Origin: an uncultured Polaribacter sp.
GTDB lineage: Bacteria; Bacteroidota; Bacteroidia; Flavobacteriales; Flavobacteriaceae
Direction: 5' to 3'
Assembly (NCBI RefSeq): GCF_947501385.1
Contig: NZ_CANMVP010000022.1
Location: forward strand, 1 to 64,000
Length of the DNA stretch: 64,000 nucleotides
Shown: positions 9,850 through 18,230 of the stretch, piece after piece
How positions within the stretch are numbered: position 1 is the first letter of the stretch
Layout of the letters: the number at the start of each line of letters is the position of its first letter
The notes under the pieces: model-generated
The model's database searches: none
What the model was told of the DNA's origin: nothing
Seen by the model: the letters and a program-made list of their open reading frames with translations, nothing else
Program-made: the position numbers and the translations under genes

Positions 9850-10614
9850 ATGAAAAAATCTGAATTGAAGGAATTTTTAGATGAGAAAGTAATTCTTTAT
9901 AACAATCCTAAATTTATTGAATCAGATCCTATTCAAATTCCGCATTTATTTTCAAAAAAAGAAGACATTGAAATTGCTGGTTTTTTAACGGCAATTATTT
10001 CTTGGGGAAACCGAACGATGATTATTAGAAATTCATTGAAAATGATGGAATTACTAGACCATTCTCCGCATGATTTTATTTTGAATCATCAAGAAAAAGA
10101 TTTAAAAAGTCTAGAAAATTTTGTACACAGAACTTTTAATTATATTGATTTACAGCAATTTATAAAATCGCTGCAACACATCTACACAAATTATGGTGGT
10201 TTAGAAAAAGTACTTTTAATTGAAGACAATTCTAAAACCTATCAAACTGCTATTCATCAATTTAAAAAGTTGTTTTTTGAAGTTGAACACCAACCGAGAA
10301 CACAAAAGCACATTTCTGACCCTTTAAAAAACTCTGCAGCCAAACGTATCAATATGTTTTTACGTTGGATGGTAAGAAACGACAAAGCGGGTGTAGATTT
10401 CGGAATTTGGAAATCCCATCATCCAGCAAACTTATCTTGTCCATTAGACGTGCATTCTGGCAACGTAGCAAGAAAGCTAAAGTTGCTACTGAGAAAACAA
10501 AACGACTGGAAAGCAGTTGCTGAATTGGATAAAAATCTTCGAAACTTAGACAAACTAGATCCCGTAAAGTACGATTTTGCTTTATTCGGTTTAGGTGTTT
10601 TCGAAAAGTTTTAA
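9850..10614 (+). CDS. TIGR02757 / DUF2400 family protein
   Basis: Conserved soluble protein of 254 residues that I recognise as the TIGR02757 (DUF2400) family. This family is widespread in Bacteroidetes and has no proven function. Recognisable family features are PIQIPHLFSKKEDIEIAGFL near the N-terminus, the central SAAKRINMFLRWMVR and, near the C-terminus, PLDVHSGNVARKL followed by DPVKYDFALFGLGV. A helical DNA-glycosylase-like fold has been suggested for such sequences, and I cannot confirm it. It follows the CPBP protease gene by 3 bp. Confidence 0.85.
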   Translation: MKKSELKEFLDEKVILYNNPKFIESDPIQIPHLFSKKEDIEIAGFLTAIISWGNRTMIIRNSLKMMELLDHSPHDFILNHQEKDLKSLENFVHRTFNYIDLQQFIKSLQHIYTNYGGLEKVLLIEDNSKTYQTAIHQFKKLFFEVEHQPRTQKHISDPLKNSAAKRINMFLRWMVRNDKAGVDFGIWKSHHPANLSCPLDVHSGNVARKLKLLLRKQNDWKAVAELDKNLRNLDKLDPVKYDFALFGLGVFEKF

Positions 10615-10682
10615 TTAGAAGTTAACAACAGTTTTTAAATCCTTTTTTTTGTGATAAATTAGATTTCTTAAAATCATTTATT

Positions 10683-12167
10683 ATGAAAAAAATAGTGTTT
10701 ATTTTTTTACTCTTTTTTGGAATATCTTTAACCGCACAAGACCATAGAATCCCTTTAGACACAATTGTTGTCACTAAGAATGCTGTAGTAATCAAAGGAA
10801 AAACAGTTCCTTACAAAGTCATAACTGGTATGCAACCTGTGTGGAATGATGTTGGAGAAATTATCGCTTCACTCTATTATACATATTACAAAAGAACAGA
10901 TGTAAAAAACACGGCTAAAAGACCAATAATCATGTCTTTTAATGGTGGTCCAGGTTCTGCTTCTGTTTGGATGCATATCGCATACACAGGTCCAAAAGTT
11001 TTAAAAATTGATGAAGAAGGATTCCCAATTCAACCTTATGGCGTGAAAGACAATCCGAATTCAATTTTAGATGTTTCTGATATTGTGTATATAAATCCAG
11101 TAAACACTGGATATTCAAGACCTGTTGTTGCAAAGGGAAAAAAATTAGACAAATCACTTTTTTTTGGAATAAATGCCGATGTAAATTATCTGGCAAGCTG
11201 GTTAAACACCTTTATCACAAGAAATAATCGTTGGGAATCTCCTAAATATATTATTGGTGAAAGTTACGGAGGTACAAGAGTAATGGGTTTGGCTGCCGAA
11301 TTGCAAAATAAACAATGGATGTACTTAAACGGAGTAATTATGGTTTCTCCGGCAGATTATAAAGTATTAAGAACTGGTAGCTCTATAGATTATGCTTTAA
11401 ACCTTCCTTATTATACAGCTGCTGCTTGGTATCATAAAATGTTACCTGAGAAATATCAACAACTAGATTTAAGTGAAATACTTCCGAAAGCAGAAGAATT
11501 TGCCATTAATATCTTGCTCCCCACAATTGCTAAAGGGGGTTTTATTAATGAAAGTGAAAAAATAGTGATTGCAAATTTATTTTCAGAATACTCTGGATTG
11601 AGTACTAAAGTAATTTTACAAAACAACTTAGAAGTTTCTCCAAGTTTCTTTTGGAAAGAGTTGTTAAGAGATAAAACAGGACAAACGATTGGTCGTTTAG
11701 ACTCTAGATATTTAGGATTAGACAAGCGTGAAAGCGGTAACAGTCCTGATTACAATTCTGAATTAACCTCTTGGTTACATTCTTTTACACCAGCGATTAA
11801 CTATTATATTAGAGAAGAATTAAACTTTAAAACTGATGTAAAATATAATGTTTTTGGATCAGTTTCACCTTGGGATAACAGAAACAACAATGTAAGAGAG
11901 GGTTTAAGGCAAGCAATGGCTCAAAACCCTTACCTAAAAGTATTAATACAATCTGGCTATTATGACGGTGCAACCACTTATTTTAGTGCAAAATATACGA
12001 TGTGGAAAACAGATCCTAGTGGTAAAATGAAAGATCGATTCTATTTTAAAGGATACAGAAGTGGTCATATGATGTACCTTAGAAATGAAGATTTACAAAA
12101 AGCAAATAACGATTTAAGAACTTTTATAGAGAATAGTTTGTCGAACGGAAAATCTGCAAAATATTAA
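10683..12167 (+). CDS. S10 family serine carboxypeptidase-like peptidase
   Basis: Exported alpha/beta-hydrolase peptidase of 494 residues. Residues 1-18 are a signal peptide (MKKIVFIFLLFFGISLTAQ). The oxyanion-hole segment is SFNGGPGSASVWMH (about 85-98). The nucleophile is S194 in GESYGG. The acid is probably the aspartate in GYYDGATTYF and the base is the histidine in YRSGHMMYL near the C-terminus. The family removes C-terminal residues from peptides, and a periplasmic peptide-degrading role is likely. It is the first gene of a tightly packed run. The next gene starts 4 bp after its stop codon. Confidence 0.9.
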   Translation: MKKIVFIFLLFFGISLTAQDHRIPLDTIVVTKNAVVIKGKTVPYKVITGMQPVWNDVGEIIASLYYTYYKRTDVKNTAKRPIIMSFNGGPGSASVWMHIAYTGPKVLKIDEEGFPIQPYGVKDNPNSILDVSDIVYINPVNTGYSRPVVAKGKKLDKSLFFGINADVNYLASWLNTFITRNNRWESPKYIIGESYGGTRVMGLAAELQNKQWMYLNGVIMVSPADYKVLRTGSSIDYALNLPYYTAAAWYHKMLPEKYQQLDLSEILPKAEEFAINILLPTIAKGGFINESEKIVIANLFSEYSGLSTKVILQNNLEVSPSFFWKELLRDKTGQTIGRLDSRYLGLDKRESGNSPDYNSELTSWLHSFTPAINYYIREELNFKTDVKYNVFGSVSPWDNRNNNVREGLRQAMAQNPYLKVLIQSGYYDGATTYFSAKYTMWKTDPSGKMKDRFYFKGYRSGHMMYLRNEDLQKANNDLRTFIENSLSNGKSAKY

Positions 12168-12171
12168 ATAA

Positions 12172-14112
12172 ATGCAATTTAAAAACCCTGAAGTTTTATA
12201 CTTTTTAGCGCTACTAATCATCCCTATTTTAGTACATCTTTTTCAACTACAGAAGTTTGTAAAAATTCCTTTTACCAATGTTGCTTTTTTACAAAAATTG
12301 CAACAACAAACCCGCAAGAGTTCACGTATAAAAAAATGGCTAATTCTAGCCACAAGAATACTGTTATTTTTAGCGATACTTTTTGCTTTCGCTCAACCTT
12401 ATTTTAGTAACAAAAACAGCAGTAAAAAACAACATAATTTTATATATTTAGACACTTCTTTAAGCACCAACACGAATGGCGAAAAAGGAAATTTATTAAA
12501 AATAGCCGCGCAAGAAATAATAGAAAATTCCGATTCTGAAAATGAATATTCTTTATTAACGAATACAGATTTCTATCAGAACATTCGTAAACCAGTATTA
12601 AAAAACATACTTTTAAATTTAGAAAATACCGCTAAAAAACTACCTTTAGAGACTGTTTTGTTAAAAATAGCGCAAGAGAATAAAAACAAAACTAACACTT
12701 TAAATAAAAATATATTAATATCTGATTTTCAGTATAATTACAATAAAAAGTTTACAAATGTAACACCTGCTATTTCTGCTATAAAACTCACATCTTCGCA
12801 AAAAAGTAATCTTTCTATCGATAGCGTTTTTATCAACAATACAAACACCAACAATTTTACTGTAAATGCAATCATTAAAAATCAAGGTGATAAAAAAGAC
12901 AATGTGCCCATTGCTATTTTTAATGGAGAAACACTAATTAGCAAGCAATCCTTCCCTATTGATAAAGATACAGAAAAAACAATTCAATTTACAGTTCAAA
13001 AAACCTCTAATTTTTTAGGGAAATTAGAAATTTCTTTTAGCGACATTTTCTCATTTGACAACACTTATTACTTCACCCTTAATAACAAACAAAAAACAAG
13101 CGTATTAGCGATTGGAAATGATGCTGAGTTCTTATCAAGAATATACACTAAAAATGAGTTTGATTTTACAAGTTCATCACCTCAAAACATCAATTATAAT
13201 TCCATACAAGAACAACAATTAATTGTATTGAATGGCTTAGAAACTATTCCTGAAATTTTATTGAAAAGTTTGGTAAATTTTGCTAAAAATGGAGGAAGCA
13301 TTGTTTTAATTCCGAATGAAAAAATAGCTCTAAATTCTTACAATTTATTGCTTAAAAATCTAAATCTTGGTAAAATTGAAGCCCTAAAAAGAGATACTTT
13401 AAAGATTACCACAATCAACTATAAGCATCCTATATTTAAAAATGTGTTTTCTAAAAAGGTGACCAATTTTCAATATCCAACAGTGCAAAGCCACTACCCT
13501 ATTTTAGGAAATATCTCCAAAATAGTTTCTTTTGAAAATAATACACCATTTATAAGTCAACTAGCAAATAGCAATGTGTATTATATTGCGAGTGCTTTAA
13601 ATAAAAAAAATAGTAATTTTTTAAACTCTCCTTTGATTGTGCCTGTTTTTTATAATTTTGGAAAAATGAGTTTTCAATATCCAAAATTATCCTACAGCAT
13701 AGACAAAGAAAATATCATTGAAATTGAAACGGCTTTAGGGAAAGACGATATTTTAAGAATTACCAATCTAGAAACCTCTTTTATTCCTTTACAACAAACT
13801 TTTCAAAATAAAGTAGTAATTACAACACAAGAACAACCTTTAAAAGCTGGTTTTTATGCTGTTTTAAAAGAGAATACAAACATTCAAGATATCGCTTTTA
13901 ATTACCCCAAAGAAGAAAGTTTGTTACATTTTTTAGATTTAAATATCTTAAAAGAGACAAATGAAAACATCAGCATTGCTACCTCAATAAAAGATATTTT
14001 TAAAGAAATAGATAAAAATAATGAAGTTCATTGGCTTTGGAAATGGTTTTTAGCCTTGGCAATTGTATCTTTGTTATTAGAAATTTTGATTTTAAAATTC
14101 TATAAACCATGA
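12172..14112 (+). CDS. BatA-domain inner membrane protein
   Basis: A 646-residue protein whose N-terminus carries the BatA/aerotolerance N-terminal domain (TIGR02226 type). It has a first membrane helix (YFLALLIIPILVHLFQL), the conserved IPFTNVAFL, the basic QQTRKSSRIKKW and a second helix (LILATRILLFLAILFAFAQPYF). The large middle region is periplasmic and likely beta-rich, and a last membrane helix lies at the C-terminus (WFLALAIVSLLLEILILKF). It resembles Bat-operon proteins but lacks the MIDAS motif of a complete VWA domain. Its function is unknown. Its stop overlaps the start of the next gene (ATGA), which indicates translational coupling. Confidence 0.85.
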   Translation: MQFKNPEVLYFLALLIIPILVHLFQLQKFVKIPFTNVAFLQKLQQQTRKSSRIKKWLILATRILLFLAILFAFAQPYFSNKNSSKKQHNFIYLDTSLSTNTNGEKGNLLKIAAQEIIENSDSENEYSLLTNTDFYQNIRKPVLKNILLNLENTAKKLPLETVLLKIAQENKNKTNTLNKNILISDFQYNYNKKFTNVTPAISAIKLTSSQKSNLSIDSVFINNTNTNNFTVNAIIKNQGDKKDNVPIAIFNGETLISKQSFPIDKDTEKTIQFTVQKTSNFLGKLEISFSDIFSFDNTYYFTLNNKQKTSVLAIGNDAEFLSRIYTKNEFDFTSSSPQNINYNSIQEQQLIVLNGLETIPEILLKSLVNFAKNGGSIVLIPNEKIALNSYNLLLKNLNLGKIEALKRDTLKITTINYKHPIFKNVFSKKVTNFQYPTVQSHYPILGNISKIVSFENNTPFISQLANSNVYYIASALNKKNSNFLNSPLIVPVFYNFGKMSFQYPKLSYSIDKENIIEIETALGKDDILRITNLETSFIPLQQTFQNKVVITTQEQPLKAGFYAVLKENTNIQDIAFNYPKEESLLHFLDLNILKETNENISIATSIKDIFKEIDKNNEVHWLWKWFLALAIVSLLLEILILKFYKP

Positions 14113-15368
14113 GTACGCTTATAAAATCGGCAAAAATTATAGACCCTTCTAGCCCTTTTCATCAACAAACAAAAGATATTTTAATTCACGAAGGTATCAT
14201 CAAAAAGATCGATACCAATATTCCATCAAAAAAAACATACACCATTGTAGAAAGAGAAAATCTACATGTTTCTTGTGGCTGGTTTGACACCAGCGTATCT
14301 TTTGGTGAACCTGGTTTTGAAGAACGTGAAACGATTAAAAACGGCTTAAAAGTTGCTGCAAAAAGCGGATTTACCGCAGTTGCAGTAAACGCAAATTCAA
14401 ACCCAGTAATTGATAACAAATCTGCTGTGGAATTTCTAATTAACAAGGCGAATGGTTTTGCCACAAAACTGTTTCCTATTGCTGCTTTAACGAAAGAAAG
14501 TAAAGGTGTAGAAATGGCCGAATTGTATGACATGCAACAATCTGGTGCGATTGCTTTTGGCGATTATAAAAAACCAATTAGTGATGATAATTTGATGAAA
14601 ATTTCATTATTGTACACTCAGAATTTTAATGGTTTAATTTTAAGTTTTCCTAAAAACAAAGCGATTGCTGGCGAAGGAATTGCACATGAGGGAGTCAACA
14701 GTACAAGATTGGGTTTAAAAGGAATTCCTGCATTGGCAGAACACATTCAAATTGCTAGAGATTTATTTTTATTAGAGTATACAGGAGGAAAACTACACAT
14801 TCCCACCATTTCTACAGCGAAATCTGTCGCGTTAATTAAAGAAGCAAAGAAGAAAGGCTTGCAAGTTACTTGTAGTGTTACTGCGCATCACCTAACAATA
14901 ACCGATAACGAATTGCATGCTTTTGATGGAAATTACAAAACGAATCCGCCATTAAGAACAAACACAGATTGTAAGGCCTTGCAAAAAGGAGTTAAAACAG
15001 GTGTCATCGATATAATTACTTCAGATCACAATCCGATGGACATTGAACACAAAAAAGTAGAATTTAGCGAAGCTAAAAACGGTACCATTGGCTTAGAATC
15101 TGCTTTTGGAGCAATCCATTCGGTTTTAAAATTAGAAGATTTTATTGAAAACATCACCTCAAAACCCAGAACTATTTTTGGGTTAGAGAACAGATCTATT
15201 TCCGAAGGAAGCAGCGCAGACATCTCACTTTTTAATCCTAAAGAAAATTATGTCTTTACAAAAAAACATATCTTATCTACTTCAAAAAACAGTGTTTTCA
15301 TCAATAAAGAAATGAATGGGAAAGCTTATGGAATTTTTGCGAATAATCAATTGATATTAAATTCTTAA
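14109..15368 (+). CDS. Dihydroorotase-like protein lacking metal ligands
   Basis: Amidohydrolase-fold protein of 419 residues related to class I dihydroorotase, the third pyrimidine-biosynthesis enzyme. Family landmarks are the N-terminal strand region (LIKSAKIIDPSS), VTAHHLTITD and TSDHNPMD. The metal-binding HxH of the active enzyme is replaced: the canonical D-L-H-V-H is D60-T-S62-V-S64 here. A further zinc histidine is lost in LHIPTIST. This pattern is known for PyrC-prime, the inactive dihydroorotase that supports aspartate transcarbamoylase. By inference this copy is structural or has another activity. It overlaps the BatA gene by 4 bp. Confidence 0.85.
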   Translation: MSTLIKSAKIIDPSSPFHQQTKDILIHEGIIKKIDTNIPSKKTYTIVERENLHVSCGWFDTSVSFGEPGFEERETIKNGLKVAAKSGFTAVAVNANSNPVIDNKSAVEFLINKANGFATKLFPIAALTKESKGVEMAELYDMQQSGAIAFGDYKKPISDDNLMKISLLYTQNFNGLILSFPKNKAIAGEGIAHEGVNSTRLGLKGIPALAEHIQIARDLFLLEYTGGKLHIPTISTAKSVALIKEAKKKGLQVTCSVTAHHLTITDNELHAFDGNYKTNPPLRTNTDCKALQKGVKTGVIDIITSDHNPMDIEHKKVEFSEAKNGTIGLESAFGAIHSVLKLEDFIENITSKPRTIFGLENRSISEGSSADISLFNPKENYVFTKKHILSTSKNSVFINKEMNGKAYGIFANNQLILNS

Positions 15369-15372
15369 AACT

Positions 15373-15699
15373 ATGGAAAACTATACTGCTAAAGAAGGTA
15401 AAACAGCTGCAATCATCAGTTATATTAGTATTATTGGAACTTTAATTGCGTTTGTTTTAAATAAAGATAAAAGAAACTATTTTACTAGTTTTCACATTCG
15501 TCAGAACATTGGAATCAACATTTTATATTTTGCCAATCAATGGATTGTGTATGAATATATTGGTAAAACTGTAGGTTGGATTTTTGGCGTTTTTATTTTT
15601 GTTCTTTGGATTGTTGGTTTTATTGGCGTACTAAAAAGTGAAGATAAATTAGTTCCTGTTTTGGGAGAGAAATTCCAAGAATGGTTTAAAAATATTTAA
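15373..15699 (+). CDS. Small membrane protein (Tic20/DUF4870-like)
   Basis: A 108-residue protein with about three membrane segments (AAIISYISIIGTLIAFVL, IGINILYFANQWIVY and WIFGVFIFVLWIVGFIGV). The pattern of a charged loop with FTSFHIRQNIGIN between the first two helices resembles the Tic20/DUF4870 group of small bacterial membrane proteins, whose role is unknown. It starts 4 bp after the dihydroorotase-like gene and is part of the same operon. The family name is tentative. Confidence 0.75.
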   Translation: MENYTAKEGKTAAIISYISIIGTLIAFVLNKDKRNYFTSFHIRQNIGINILYFANQWIVYEYIGKTVGWIFGVFIFVLWIVGFIGVLKSEDKLVPVLGEKFQEWFKNI

Positions 15700-15715
15700 A
15701 TAGATTTTATTTAGC

Positions 15716-16357
15716 ATGAGTGACTTATATTATTTGGTTAGAACACCAAAAAAAGCATCAGAAAATCCACCTTTATTAATTTTATTACATGGTTATGGTA
15801 GCAATGAGCAAGATTTATTTTCTTTTGCAGAAGAATTACCTGAAGAATTATTAATCGTAAGCGCACAAGCACCTCTTTCTATGGGTTTTGGCAGTTATGC
15901 TTGGTATTCTATCAATTTTGATGATAAAGACGGTAAATTCTCTGACCTAAAAGAAGCTAAAGAATCTATTGATAAAATTGCTCTTTTTATTGACGATATC
16001 AAGAAAAAATACAATACCGATGCTACTAAAACCTTTTTGTTAGGTTTTAGTCAAGGTGCTATTTTAAGTTATTCTTTGAGTTTTTTCTATCCAAATAAAG
16101 TACAACATGTAATTTCTTTAAGCGGTTATATCAATACCGAATTACTGCCAAAAAACATCTCTAAAGAAATTACAACAGATTATTATTGCTCTCATGGCGC
16201 TGTAGACCAAGTGCTACCTGTAACTTGGGCAAGAAACTCAAAACCATTCTTAGATGATTTAGGTTTTGATAATGTGTATTCTGAATACAATGTGGGGCAT
16301 GGTGTTGCACCACAAAATTTTCACAGCTTTAAAACTTGGATTCAAGCGCGGTTATAA
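15716..16357 (+). CDS. Phospholipase/carboxylesterase family hydrolase
   Basis: Cytoplasmic alpha/beta-hydrolase of 213 residues, of the YpfH / acyl-protein-thioesterase-like group. The oxyanion region is LLHGYGSNEQDL (23-34). The nucleophile elbow is GFSQG (S112), the acid is probably the aspartate in SHGAVDQVLPV, and the catalytic histidine is H195 in VGHGVAP. No signal peptide is seen. It hydrolyses small carboxyl esters by family analogy, and the natural substrate is unknown. It is the last gene of the five-gene run, 16 bp after the preceding stop. Confidence 0.9.
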   Translation: MSDLYYLVRTPKKASENPPLLILLHGYGSNEQDLFSFAEELPEELLIVSAQAPLSMGFGSYAWYSINFDDKDGKFSDLKEAKESIDKIALFIDDIKKKYNTDATKTFLLGFSQGAILSYSLSFFYPNKVQHVISLSGYINTELLPKNISKEITTDYYCSHGAVDQVLPVTWARNSKPFLDDLGFDNVYSEYNVGHGVAPQNFHSFKTWIQARL

Positions 16358-16386
16358 TTTGGTAACTTCGGAACTGATATATTTAT

Positions 16387-16403
16387 AAAAATCGTAGATT
16401 TTT
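16387..16403. repeat. Perfect inverted repeat before the Wadjet-like operon
   Basis: AAAAATC-GTA-GATTTTT, 7-bp arms with a 3-bp loop. It lies between the esterase stop and the first defence gene, 52 bp before the ATG. It could end the upstream operon (the right arm ends in T residues) or be an operator. The sequence alone does not decide. Confidence 0.45.
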
Positions 16404-16454
16404 CAGTAGCTACCAACATGCAAAAAAAGAAAAATCAACACTTAACACATAACA

Positions 16455-17651
16455 ATGAATACTTTCAATGACATAAAAGAATTGGTTACCGCTTTGAAAA
16501 GAGAGGAAAAACTGATATCTGAAATGTTTAGTAAAAGAAAATCCATAGACTACAGATTGAGTGATGCACTAGAACTGGTTGATTACGAAGAAAGTCGTAT
16601 TGATAAGTTAATAGAAAAATCTGTAATAAGAGAAAACGGAGGCTTATTAGAGCTGGATGGTCAATTTTTGGAATTCTTTGAACAAGTACTTTATGTGAGT
16701 GAAGAAATTAACTTGTCATATATTGATGATAACATCAAGAAAATTAAGGAAAACATAGACTATTTTTTAAATGAGAATAACGAGAACAGAAAATATAGTT
16801 ATCTGAGATTTATAAAAAAGACGTTCAGGAAAATGGGCATTATCACACTAAGAAGTGTGGTTGACTTAAGACGAAACATAGAAAACACCTTTAAAAACGA
16901 ATCAAATTACAAAAACAAACAACTAAAGCTAGAAAACCTAGATGAAAAGAGAACGATAGTAACAAATTTGATACAGCAAACATTGACTCTAATCAACGAA
17001 GAAGAAATCACTTTTTTTAATAGAGCCTTAGATGAAGAATTGAGCAGAATTATTATTGAGTTAAAACATCAACTAGGAGAATGCTCACACAACCTAATTG
17101 AAATAGAAAAACAGATAATTGATTATTTAAATCAAATTAAACAGCAAGGGAAATTTTTAGAAAAATTACGAAAACTAAAATATTTGAAGGACAATTTTAC
17201 TATCGAAGCCGAAACTGACGTTAGACAAATTATATCGAATAAAAATCACGTGATTTTTGAGGCAAGAGCAATTCAACCTTTAAACTTATCAATCGATTTT
17301 CTTAGAGAAAGTGAGAAAGCTTTTGAAGCAATTAAAAGAATTACTAAAAATCATAAAGATAGATTACTCTTAAAACCAGAAATAGCAGAGCGTATTTCTA
17401 ACGAATTTCTTGAAAACAATATTGAGGAAGAAGTAATGATAAATCTTGAAGAAGTAAGAAATCGTTTCATTGCTACAAGTGATAATTTATTCAATTTTAT
17501 TTTAAACTATGATTTTTTAAAAGATGTAGATTTTAATGAAAGAGTGACAATATTTTGTCAAATCATTTCACAATATGAGCAGGAACTACAAATAAAAGAC
17601 AATTTCCAAATTACCAATGATGTTGAATACGCTATGGTATTTTCAAAATAA
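16455..17651 (+). CDS. Wadjet-like kleisin subunit (JetA/MksF-like)
   Basis: First gene of a four-gene condensin-like defence operon. The 398-residue protein is almost entirely helical. The N-terminus (about 1-75: LVTALKREEKLISEMF, then YEESRIDKLIEKSVI) looks like a winged-helix domain, the middle is coiled coil, and the C-terminus (DVEYAMVFSK) could be a second small winged helix. This is the layout of MukF/MksF/JetA kleisins, which bridge the two ATPase heads. I assign it mainly from layout and gene order, because the primary sequence has no diagnostic motif. The next gene begins 6 bp after the stop. In known Wadjet systems JetABC extrudes DNA loops and JetD cuts small circular plasmids. 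Confidence 0.75.
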   Translation: MNTFNDIKELVTALKREEKLISEMFSKRKSIDYRLSDALELVDYEESRIDKLIEKSVIRENGGLLELDGQFLEFFEQVLYVSEEINLSYIDDNIKKIKENIDYFLNENNENRKYSYLRFIKKTFRKMGIITLRSVVDLRRNIENTFKNESNYKNKQLKLENLDEKRTIVTNLIQQTLTLINEEEITFFNRALDEELSRIIIELKHQLGECSHNLIEIEKQIIDYLNQIKQQGKFLEKLRKLKYLKDNFTIEAETDVRQIISNKNHVIFEARAIQPLNLSIDFLRESEKAFEAIKRITKNHKDRLLLKPEIAERISNEFLENNIEEEVMINLEEVRNRFIATSDNLFNFILNYDFLKDVDFNERVTIFCQIISQYEQELQIKDNFQITNDVEYAMVFSK

Positions 17652-17657
17652 AATTTA

Positions 17658-18230
17658 ATGTTTACAAAATATACATCAGAAATTTTTGACGTACTTCGCA
17701 AAGGACAATTCATCTGTTCAAACAGTCCTGATGATGAAATTCAAAAACTCTATAAGGTTTTAGAAGATTATGAAACCTTTGAAAATTTACACGAGTATTT
17801 TTATCAAATAAACTACATTTTAGAGCAAGGCAATGAATATTTCTATTTCAGTCGGGTAGAAAATAATGCAGACCTAGACAGAAAATTAGAAAAAGCATTT
17901 AATTGGATTGATATCTTAGATTTTTTTAAAACTTTTGATTCCTCTTTTGATGTAGGTTTTAGGTTCTCACCATCAGACATTGCCAATCAACTAAAAAACA
18001 ATGCAGATTTAAAAACGAAACTAGAAAAATTAAAAAAAATAGGTGTTGATAAAAAAAGTTACTTGGATAGAATAAAAAAATTAATTGAAAAGCTTGAAAA
18101 GGATAATTTTATAACATTGGAAAACGAAATTTCAGAAACTTACAAAGTACTGACCTCTTTAAATTATTTAAAAGACATTATAACAACTATTAATATTCCA
18201 GAAGAAATAGATAATGAGATACCTGAATAA
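17658..18230 (+). CDS. Wadjet-like small subunit (JetB/MksE-like)
   Basis: A 190-residue acidic protein. The N-terminal half has FICSNSPDDEIQKLYKVL and GNEYFYFSRVE, consistent with the winged-helix KITE proteins MukE/MksE/JetB. The C-terminal half is helical (LKTKLEKLKKIGVDKKSYLD). KITE subunits bind the kleisin and DNA and regulate the ATPase. The stop codon lies inside the next gene: the SMC-like gene starts 17 bp before this one ends, so translation is probably coupled and stoichiometry controlled. The family call rests on position, size and predicted fold and is less certain than for the two following genes. Confidence 0.72.
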   Translation: MFTKYTSEIFDVLRKGQFICSNSPDDEIQKLYKVLEDYETFENLHEYFYQINYILEQGNEYFYFSRVENNADLDRKLEKAFNWIDILDFFKTFDSSFDVGFRFSPSDIANQLKNNADLKTKLEKLKKIGVDKKSYLDRIKKLIEKLEKDNFITLENEISETYKVLTSLNYLKDIITTINIPEEIDNEIPE

